Below are positions 57,909 through 64,000 of a DNA stretch of 64,000 bases, piece by piece. The notes under the pieces are model-generated. The model was not told the DNA's origin. It saw only the letters and a program-made list of their open reading frames with translations, and searched no databases. The DNA comes from Devosia sp. Root413D1. Its GTDB lineage: Bacteria > Pseudomonadota > Alphaproteobacteria > Rhizobiales > Devosiaceae. Location: positions 558,001 to 622,000 of the forward strand of contig NZ_LMEA01000011.1 of the NCBI RefSeq assembly GCF_001425235.1, in the 5' to 3' direction. The translations under genes and the position numbers were made by a program. Each line of letters opens with the position of its first letter. Within the stretch, counting starts at the first letter, position 1.

Positions 57909-58481
57909 ATGACAACCCCGAAGCGAACCGACCGCTCCCGTGCCCTGATCCTCGAGGCTGCCGACCAGGCGTTTCGCGCGCTGGGCTTTGCCAACACCTC
58001 GATGGAGGAGATCGCGACGCGGGCCGGGCTGACCCGCAAGACGCTCTACAATCTGTTCAGCTCCAAGGATGAGATTGCCCTGCAGCTGATCGCCCGGGTC
58101 GAAGCCGGCGACGCCGGCTATCGGGCCCGCATCGCCGCCAACGAGGACGTCCTGCCACTGCTGGCCGCAGTGTTCCTCGACAGCGCCGGCTGGTGCCTTG
58201 CCAACCCTTCGCTCGCCCGCCTGGCGCTGAGCCCCGCCGAGCGCCCCTCGGTGGCGCCACCGCCCGATCGTCCCTCGTTCCAGCGCCTCATCCGCGACAT
58301 CCTGGTCCTTGGCCAGCAGCAGGGCGTCATCCGCCGGGACGAGGGTCCCGACTTCATGGCGCTCGTCCTGCTCGGCATTTACGGGCAGGCCATGCTCACC
58401 GCGCTCGCCACCGGCAGGTTCAGCGAGGCGGATATCCGCCGCATCATCCGCCTCGTCGTCGAGGGCATCGGCAGTACCTAG
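57909..58481 (+). CDS. TetR/AcrR-family regulator
   Basis: 190 residues. N-terminal helix-turn-helix (~8-55): SRALILEAADQAFRALGFAN, TSMEEIATRAGLTRKTLYNL, FSSKDEIALQLIARVEAGD. The C-terminal ligand/dimer domain is all helical (LLLGIYGQAML as in LVLLGIYGQAMLTALATGRF). Divergent from DUF4336. No Shine-Dalgarno; near-leaderless start. Stop is 2 nt from the convergent autotransporter stop. Confidence 0.92.
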   Translation: MTTPKRTDRSRALILEAADQAFRALGFANTSMEEIATRAGLTRKTLYNLFSSKDEIALQLIARVEAGDAGYRARIAANEDVLPLLAAVFLDSAGWCLANPSLARLALSPAERPSVAPPPDRPSFQRLIRDILVLGQQQGVIRRDEGPDFMALVLLGIYGQAMLTALATGRFSEADIRRIIRLVVEGIGST

Positions 58482-58483
58482 CC

Positions 58484-61183
58484 TCAGAACTGCCCGCCCA
58501 GCCCGGCCCTCAGAGCATGCGACTGGCCGTCGACCGTGAGATCGCCGGTATAGCTCGCGGAAACATCCAGCCCCTCGGCCAGGTCGAGGTCGAACCCCGC
58601 CTCGAGCAGTAACGAGTCCGCGGCGGCGGGGGTGGCTGCGATAACGAATGGCGAGCCGCCGTTGAACCCAAGATGCGCGGTGGGCGCCTCACCAAAACCA
58701 CGACGCCAGCCGATGCCACCGCTGAATGTCGCAAGACCACCCTGGCCCACCACGAATTGATACGCGCCACGCAGACCCAGCGTGGCGAAGGATTGGTTGA
58801 CCACGTCGGCTTCACCCGACAGGGCTGCGCCGCCGCCATTGCCGGTCTCTTGGAAGGCCTCGGTCGCCTGGACGACATGGCCCAGCCGCGCAAACGGCGT
58901 CAGGCTCGCGGCGCCGAGATCGAACTCATGCTCGAGCTCGGCGACCACCTGGCCAGTGGTGGCGCCGTACTCGGCCGTCAGTGTTTCGTTGAGCCCCAGC
59001 CCCACTTCGCGGCTGGTCGAGATGGCGTGCTGCGTCACGGTGCCGGCGAGCGAGAACCCGGTGTCGCCCCAGTTCGTCCCGGCATAGAACCCGGCGCCGA
59101 TGTCGGCGGTCGTCGCCTCGGTAGCGCGATCAGCGATCGAGACGTTGGTCTGTCCCAGCTGCGCCGCGAGGCCGATCTGCCAGTCGCCGACGGCCGCGTC
59201 GGCCCCCAGCAGCAGCCCGCCGCTGGCCTGTTCGGCCTCGGCTGCGTTGCCGTCGCTGCCGAGTTTGCCGAAGCCACCATAGAACTCGCCCCACATCGCG
59301 TTGCCGCCGCCCGCCTCCGGCAGTGCCGGTAGCGCGGCATAGCCGCTGACGGCGCCGGAACCATCGAGCGTCCGCGCTGCATCCAGCCGCTGCACCAGCG
59401 CGTCCGACACCAGCCCGGCATTGTCCATCAGCACGCCCTTCAGCGTCGCATGCCCCTCACCCGAGAGCACATCGAACATCGTCTGCGCTTCGGCTTGGTT
59501 GAGGCTGAGAACGGTCCTGTAGGTGGCATTGTTGATATCAAGCGCCTGGACTGCCGCCGCGGCCTGCGACTGGTTCGCCGTTTTCGCGACCTCGGTGAAA
59601 GCCAGATCGTTGCGGGTGAACTTGAGCCCAACCAGGTCGGAGCTGCCTACACGGGTGACGGCGATCGACGGCGTAACGAAGGCATAGTCTGAGATGATGT
59701 CGCCGAAGCCGTCATAGAAGCCGCCGTCAGCGCTGAGGATGGTGTAACCGCCTCCCCCCAGTGCCAGCGGCCCCACGCCACGCTTGATGGCGATGTCCGC
59801 CCCCTCGACATAGGCGATCCCCATCACCTGGATCAGGTCGCTGGAACCGGAGTCGATCTCCACCTCATAGGTCGAGCCCGGGGCCATGTAGAGGTTGCCC
59901 TCCACCGCCAGCGTGCCGATCCGATCTTTGCCCGGGGCGATCACCCCGCCTCCGACCACGCTGACATTGCGGACGACGCCTTCGCCGCTCAACCGGCCCT
60001 TCGAGGTCATGTCGCCGCCGAGCCAGCCATCGACCATCAGTTCGCCGCCGACGACGCTGATTTCGCCGGTGAAGTCACGGCTGTTGCCGGTCAGCACCGT
60101 CTTGCCGGGGCCCAGCAGCTCGATGACTCCGATGCCGGAGATGTCGGTGTCCAGTTCATAGTTCGCGCTGCTGTGGTTGAAGATGAGTCTCGCTTCCCCG
60201 TCGGTCAGCGAGATGCTGCCGGCCTTGAGCGTCCCGGCGGCGACGGGCGCGCTGGTCGCGGCCGCGCCGATGTTGAGCTTGCCCGCCGTACCGATATTGA
60301 TGTTGTCCGCACTGAACCGCCCGCCATTGCTGATGGTGAGGTCCGCCTGTCCCATGCCGCCGAGGTCGAGGCTGCCGGTATTGGTCCAGCTCGAACCCGG
60401 GCCGTCGACCACCACCTGGCCGATCGTTCCTGCGCCGCTGGCGACCGAGGCCCACGTGCTGCTGAGGGTACCGCCGCCCCTGATCTCGACGGCGCCGTCG
60501 CCGTCAACGGCGACCCGGAGGAACTCGGTTTGCAGCCTCGAGCCGGGGCCATCGATCACGATTTTGCCGTCCCCTTCAGCCAGGGAACCCACCTCGGAGC
60601 TTGCCGCGCTTAGCGTGCCCCCCTTGCTGACCTCGACCGTGCCCTTGCCGTTGAAGCCTACCTTGAGGTCGTTGGCACTCAGGACCGACCCCGGGCCGGC
60701 CACCATGACGAGGCCGATACCGCCCGTGGTGCTGTCATAACCTTGGCCGACATAAGCGGTGCCGCCGATGCTCACCTCGCCGCCATCGCTGATGGCAAGC
60801 GTGCCGGAACCAAAGACAGCCAGATAGATATTGTCCACGGTTGTGAGAGTGGACCCGGAGCCGCTCACCTCGACGACGCCGCTACCGAGGCCCGTGCCTA
60901 TGATCACTTGGCCGCTCAAAGCGTTGGCGCCACCCGTAACCTGGGCCGTGCCACCACCGTGGATATACGAGCTATGAACCGAAGTCGGAACACTGCCGAG
61001 ATCCCAGTTATCTGGGTCCAGCCAGTCGCCCGAGTCGGGATTGACCCACTGCGCGGCGCTAGGGTCCACGGCCCTCGCCGGCGACGCGCTGAGCGCCGTC
61101 GCCGCCAAAAGCAGCGCTGACAGGCTGCACGCGCGCCGCAACGCACGCACCGCCCCTGTGTTCGCCGACCATTGGTTGAACAT
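58484..61183 (-). CDS. Type Va autotransporter with beta-helical passenger
   Basis: 899 residues. Signal peptide (1-38; SLSALLLAATALSASPARA). The passenger (~40-620) is built of repeated GGTLSxxxxxVG/GxGxVxxDGxGS units (LAISDGGEVSIGGTAYVGQG; VMVAGPGSVLSANDLKVGFN), including an autotransporter-associated beta-strand motif (TVLTGNSRDFTGEISVVGGE). The C-terminal 12-strand barrel (~630-899) has FYGGFGKLGSDGNAAEAEQA and the obligatory final Phe (GLGGQF). The start at 61183 (MFNQWSANTG) is the only one giving a signal peptide; the ~146 codons open upstream are rejected. Adhesion or surface display is likely. Confidence 0.92.
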   Translation of the reverse strand: MFNQWSANTGAVRALRRACSLSALLLAATALSASPARAVDPSAAQWVNPDSGDWLDPDNWDLGSVPTSVHSSYIHGGGTAQVTGGANALSGQVIIGTGLGSGVVEVSGSGSTLTTVDNIYLAVFGSGTLAISDGGEVSIGGTAYVGQGYDSTTGGIGLVMVAGPGSVLSANDLKVGFNGKGTVEVSKGGTLSAASSEVGSLAEGDGKIVIDGPGSRLQTEFLRVAVDGDGAVEIRGGGTLSSTWASVASGAGTIGQVVVDGPGSSWTNTGSLDLGGMGQADLTISNGGRFSADNINIGTAGKLNIGAAATSAPVAAGTLKAGSISLTDGEARLIFNHSSANYELDTDISGIGVIELLGPGKTVLTGNSRDFTGEISVVGGELMVDGWLGGDMTSKGRLSGEGVVRNVSVVGGGVIAPGKDRIGTLAVEGNLYMAPGSTYEVEIDSGSSDLIQVMGIAYVEGADIAIKRGVGPLALGGGGYTILSADGGFYDGFGDIISDYAFVTPSIAVTRVGSSDLVGLKFTRNDLAFTEVAKTANQSQAAAAVQALDINNATYRTVLSLNQAEAQTMFDVLSGEGHATLKGVLMDNAGLVSDALVQRLDAARTLDGSGAVSGYAALPALPEAGGGNAMWGEFYGGFGKLGSDGNAAEAEQASGGLLLGADAAVGDWQIGLAAQLGQTNVSIADRATEATTADIGAGFYAGTNWGDTGFSLAGTVTQHAISTSREVGLGLNETLTAEYGATTGQVVAELEHEFDLGAASLTPFARLGHVVQATEAFQETGNGGGAALSGEADVVNQSFATLGLRGAYQFVVGQGGLATFSGGIGWRRGFGEAPTAHLGFNGGSPFVIAATPAAADSLLLEAGFDLDLAEGLDVSASYTGDLTVDGQSHALRAGLGGQF

Positions 61184-61270
61184 GACTGCCCCCTGCGCCA
61201 GCCCGAAAATAGAGCCGCGCCTCCTCTTCTCATTGCCTCCGAACCGAGTCCTGAAAGCGCAGACGCGGCA

Positions 61271-61291
61271 TTCTGAAATTTTTCTGAAATT
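61271..61291. promoter_or_regulatory. 11-bp-phased direct repeat TTCTGAAATT x2 in the autotransporter/CadC-like intergenic region
   Basis: TTCTGAAATT at 61271-61280 and 61282-61291, exactly 11 bp apart, 90 nt before the regulator ATG and 88 nt before the autotransporter ATG. OmpR/CadC-type winged helices bind such tandem half-sites, and the adjacent gene encodes one. Confidence 0.55.
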
Positions 61292-61361
61292 CGCGTCTTT
61301 TGCTCGGGGCGCTTGCAATAGCAGGACCGGCAAGGCATCGAGTGCGCCGGGAGTTTGGGGC

Positions 61362-62960
61362 ATGGCGACGACCCGGTTTGCCGGATTTGAGCTGGACGAG
61401 GAGCGTGCCGAGCTGCGCGGTCCCGATGGCGCACTGGTCCGGCTGCGTCCCAAGACCTTCGAGATGCTTCGCCTGTTCGTCGCCAACGCCGGCCGCGTAT
61501 TGAGCAAGCAGGAACTGATGGAAGCGGTCTGGCCGAACGTCCATGTCGGCGAGGACGGGCTGTTCCAGTGCATCCGCGAGATTCGCGCCGCACTCGGCGA
61601 CGAGCAGCGCCAGATCATCAAGCTGGTCTCCGGTCGCGGCTACCTGTTCGTGCCGGCGCTGGAGGAAGGCTCAACGCCGACACCTCAGCCCTTCGCGCGA
61701 CGCGCCCAGCCGTCAAGCGGCGGCCTTGTGCTGATCACGGCCGTCGCTGCCGTCATCGGCATCGCGGGATTTGCCCTGGCGACCCTGATGGCGCCGCCAC
61801 CCCCGACCATTGCCGTGGTGCCGATCCTCGATGCCAGCGCCGCCGGCGACGGCGGCGCATTGGCGGCCGGGGTGACCGACGAGTTGGTCGATGGCCTCGC
61901 CCGCATCGACAACCTGCAGGTGCTGGCGCCTGGCGCCGGCACCCCCGCCCAGTTCGAGGTGCGCGGCGAACTGCTCAGGACCGCCAGCGCCTGGACGCTG
62001 AAGCTCCGTGCCGTTCGCACGGCGACCGGTGTGGTCGAGTCCGTCGCCACCGCGAGCGTCGATACTGCGCTCGAGCCCGAGCTGCAGGAGATCCGCCTCG
62101 CCGCCGGCGCTGGCGACCGGCTGGCCCGCTGGCTCAACGAGGTGCTGGAGGGCGGCACTGCCGGCGCAGCCGAGCCGCCGCCAGGCGTCCGAGTTGCCAT
62201 CGAGCAGGCTTCGGCCTCGATCAACCAGACCTCGCGCGAGCGCTTCGCCGTAGCGCAACTGATGCTGAAGACCGCCCTCGCCACGGCGCCCGACAATGTC
62301 GACCTGCAGGTGGCGCTTGCGGGCCTGCAGACCCGGGGCATCCAGATGGTCTGGTACGACGAAGCCGAAGCCGCCGCGGCGCGGGCGAACGGTGAGGCGA
62401 TGCTCAGGCGCGCCATAGCGCTGCGCCCACGCTCCATCGCCGTGCTTGAAGCGCAGTGCCGGTTCCTCGCGGCCACCAACGAGTTCGTCGAAAGCCTGAT
62501 TGCCTGCGCCCGCGCCACCAGCTTCGACCCCTGGAATGGCTCGGCTCTCTACCAGACAGGCCTCGCGCAGGTGTTTCTCGGACGCTTCGAGGATGCGCTC
62601 ATGAGCTTTGAACAAGCTTATCGTTACGACACGCCGACAGTGTCGCGCTGGACCTGGCTGCTGGGCATCGGCTGGGTCAATGTGCTGCTCGGTCGGGACG
62701 CCGAAGCGGCACTCTGGCTTAAGCGCTCGATCGCCGTCACGCCCGCCTCCGGCCGCACGCACCTGATGCTCGCCACCGCCTATCAGCGCCTCGGCCGCAC
62801 CGCCGACGCCAGGGCGGCGTTCGCGGCCGGCATGCTGTTGCGGCCCGGCTCCACCGCCGCCAATGTCGAGCCGCCGGCGCGCAATGTCAGCCCGGCTTTC
62901 CTCGAAGCGTCAGCCCGGGTGATGTCCGTGCTGGTGGAGCTCGGACTGCCCGAGCGCTGA
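61362..62960 (+). CDS. CadC-like winged-helix regulator with TM segment and TPR domain
   Basis: 532 residues. N-terminal OmpR/CadC-type winged helix (~8-105: LRPKTFEMLRLFVANAGRVL, SKQELMEAVWPNVHVGEDGL, FQCIREIRAALGDEQRQIIK, VSGRGYLFV). One membrane segment follows (~124-146, LVLITAVAAVIGIAGFALAT), then a TolB-N-like region (TIAVVPILDASAAGDGGALA, GVTDELVDGLARIDNLQVLA). A TPR-like C-terminal half (~280-520) includes YQTGLAQVFLGRFEDALMSF. A membrane-anchored one-component regulator is implied. Divergent from the autotransporter, its probable target; overlaps the hydrolase gene tail-to-tail by 51 bp. Confidence 0.88.
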   Translation: MATTRFAGFELDEERAELRGPDGALVRLRPKTFEMLRLFVANAGRVLSKQELMEAVWPNVHVGEDGLFQCIREIRAALGDEQRQIIKLVSGRGYLFVPALEEGSTPTPQPFARRAQPSSGGLVLITAVAAVIGIAGFALATLMAPPPPTIAVVPILDASAAGDGGALAAGVTDELVDGLARIDNLQVLAPGAGTPAQFEVRGELLRTASAWTLKLRAVRTATGVVESVATASVDTALEPELQEIRLAAGAGDRLARWLNEVLEGGTAGAAEPPPGVRVAIEQASASINQTSRERFAVAQLMLKTALATAPDNVDLQVALAGLQTRGIQMVWYDEAEAAAARANGEAMLRRAIALRPRSIAVLEAQCRFLAATNEFVESLIACARATSFDPWNGSALYQTGLAQVFLGRFEDALMSFEQAYRYDTPTVSRWTWLLGIGWVNVLLGRDAEAALWLKRSIAVTPASGRTHLMLATAYQRLGRTADARAAFAAGMLLRPGSTAANVEPPARNVSPAFLEASARVMSVLVELGLPER

Positions 62961-63890
62961 GTGTACGTTCTGCTTGCTGCTGCCGAGCTGCTGCTTGCTG
63001 CTGCCGAGCTGCTGCTTGCTGCTGCCGAGCTGCTGCTCGGTGCGCCGGATGAACGCGCCGATCAGCGGCGTCGCGACGTCCGCGTGGGTTTCCAGCAGCA
63101 AGTGCCCGCCATCGAAAATGTGGGCCTCCATCCGCGGCAGGTCCTGCATCCAGGACAGCGTTTCGGCGATATCGAAGAACGCATCATGCCGCCCCCACAG
63201 CATCAGCGCCGGCGGCTGGTAGCTCTTGAGGTACTCGGCGATCTCGTCGAAGCGCTCGGCATAGCGGCCGTAATCTCGCAGCAGCACTCGCTGGGTGTCC
63301 ATCCGCCCGGGCAGGTTCATCACCCGCCAATCCTCTTCCCATTCGGCTGCCGGGATCTGCGCCGCAACTTCCGGCGGCACGCCCATGACATACTGGTCGC
63401 GCATCCCCTTGAGGCTGAGCACCGACATCACCTCGGCGGTATTTTCCGGCGTCGGATGGGCCCAGAACTCCAGCGAGTTCGCCCAGAGCGGGCCGAACCC
63501 GGTGCGGTGCGCATTGGCGTTCTGGATAATCAGCCCGCGTACCAGTTCGGGCGCCTGCATCGCCATGTGCAACGTCGCCGCCGCGCCGAAATCATGCACG
63601 TAGAGATAGCGCGGCCCGACATCGAGCCGGTCGAGCAGTTCGGCGATCGCATCGCCAAAGCCGCTGAGCGATGGTGACGCCAGCGGCTCGGATTCGCCAT
63701 AGCCCGGCAGGTCCGGCGCAATCAGGTAGGCCTCACCCGAGAGCTCGGTCATCACTGTTTCGAACATCCGCGCCGCGTTGGGAAAGCCGTGTACCAGCAC
63801 CACGGCTGGCTTTGACGGCTCGCCGGCGACAAGGAACGACAGCTCGGTGCCTCCCTTGAGGCGAAGCCGTTGACGAGTTGGGGGTGTCAT
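62910..63890 (-). CDS. Alpha/beta hydrolase with repeat-expanded C-terminus
   Basis: 326 residues. Fold begins LVAGEPSKPAVVLVHGFPNA (oxyanion HGFPNA). The nucleophile is Asp in YLYVHDFGAAATLHM, as in haloalkane dehalogenases and epoxide hydrolases. The acid is probably in WGRHDAFF and the catalytic His in DGGHLLLETH. A strong RBS AAAGGAG lies 8 nt before the start at 63890. After the core, three identical QLGSSKQ-type units encoded by a 21-bp tandem repeat, then a His-rich end (SELHQHGHHPG), run 51 bp into the opposite gene. The tail is probably a recent read-through extension. Confidence 0.85.
   Translation of the reverse strand: MTPPTRQRLRLKGGTELSFLVAGEPSKPAVVLVHGFPNAARMFETVMTELSGEAYLIAPDLPGYGESEPLASPSLSGFGDAIAELLDRLDVGPRYLYVHDFGAAATLHMAMQAPELVRGLIIQNANAHRTGFGPLWANSLEFWAHPTPENTAEVMSVLSLKGMRDQYVMGVPPEVAAQIPAAEWEEDWRVMNLPGRMDTQRVLLRDYGRYAERFDEIAEYLKSYQPPALMLWGRHDAFFDIAETLSWMQDLPRMEAHIFDGGHLLLETHADVATPLIGAFIRRTEQQLGSSKQQLGSSKQQLGSSKQNVHSALGQSELHQHGHHPG
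62971..63040 (-). repeat. 21-bp coding tandem repeat, three units plus partial
   Basis: Three identical 21-bp units (62971-62991, 62992-63012, 63013-63033) and a partial fourth. The units are identical at the DNA level, unlike the NGIDP repeat, so the expansion is recent and slippage-prone. Confidence 0.95.
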
Positions 63891-63955
63891 CTTCAAACTC
63901 CTTTCCCGGTTATCCATGATGCCGGGCTAACGCCAGGCAGCGCCGCTTGGCTCCA

Positions 63956-64000
63956 TCAGCGCGAGACAAAGGCAGACGGATGATCCTCAGCAAAGAACGC
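63956..64000 (-). CDS. Possible C-terminal end of another protein (truncated by window)
   Basis: On the minus strand the frame entering at 64000 reads AFFAEDHPSAFVSR then TGA at 63958-63956, 65 nt before the hydrolase start. The peptide resembles the end of an alpha/beta hydrolase, where H-F-x-x-E-D-x-P precedes the last helix. With only 14 codons visible this is a guess. Confidence 0.3.
   Translation of the reverse strand, partial: AFFAEDHPSAFVSR

Noticed and set aside
61184-61621. N-terminal extension of the autotransporter frame by 146 codons
   Set aside because: It lies opposite the CadC-like gene, its composition is non-protein-like, and a clean signal peptide begins at 61183.
62971-63040. 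Possible noncoding satellite or CRISPR remnant
   Set aside because: Period 21 bp, no spacers, in frame with the hydrolase.

Overview
The window is about 65% GC and looks like chromosome of an alphaproteobacterium of the order Hyphomicrobiales (Rhizobiales). Devosia or a close relative is the best guess. The reasons are the gene order (lgt / MidA-like methyltransferase / pgeF / prs; rplY-pth-ychF; YbjN-proC-csaA; pgsA-moaD-moaE; petABC), a PetP-type MarR regulator divergent from ilvE, a 47-residue DUF1127 protein, and many 'TCATCCCAGC...GCTGGGA' type intergenic palindromes. I see no rRNA, tRNA, CRISPR array, insertion sequence or prophage.

Layout. 1-4.6 kb: an FMN-barrel protein, then five tandem paralogous secreted SH3b proteins that all end in a C-x8-C tail. 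4.8-13.1 kb: membrane proteins, a DMT exporter, a pteridine-reductase-like SDR coupled to uvrC, a nitrilase-family hydrolase, DUF1127 and an orphan pair of sugar-type ABC permeases. 13.4-18.6 kb: a MarR regulator, an aromatic-amino-acid attenuator in front of a DAHP synthase, then pgsA-moaD-moaE-VOC-phosphotransferase-deaminase in one tightly packed operon. 18.8-26.3 kb: LysR/MFS/aldo-keto reductase, ilvE/PetP, and a minus-strand block GYD, YARHG-like, csaA, proC, ybjN. 26.7-31.3 kb: two metallophosphoesterase paralogues and ubiK on the minus strand, divergent from lgt-midA-pgeF. 31.5-43.9 kb: prs, an ECF42-type sigma/YciI cassette, rplY-pth-ychF, paired MaoC hydratases and a 5TMR-LYT/PAS/GGDEF cyclase. 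44-52.8 kb: apt, the cytochrome bc1 operon (petABC, minus strand), trmL-hemF, an ABC-type ATPase and an HD-GYP protein. 52.9-64 kb: cca-NUDIX, a secreted ADYC protein next to an (NGIDP)8 repeat protein, GNAT, DUF4336/TetR, an autotransporter divergent from a CadC-like winged-helix/TPR regulator, and an alpha/beta hydrolase with a repeat-expanded tail.

Regulation is unusually readable here. There is a classical leader-peptide attenuator for aromatic synthesis at 13896-14064. Two near-identical promoter motifs head the ECF42 cassette. Direct repeats phased at 11 bp lie upstream of three SH3b genes and in the autotransporter/CadC-like intergenic region. Palindromic operators sit at MarR, LysR, TetR and PetP start sites. 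At least six families of palindromic intergenic repeats are scattered through the window. One is a 119-bp-arm inverted repeat that copies the 3' end of the DAHP synthase gene, and another supplies the C-terminus of the nitrilase-family protein.

Start sites were chosen by ribosome-binding site, overlap with the upstream stop codon and family length. Function calls rest on motif recognition by eye, not on database searches.
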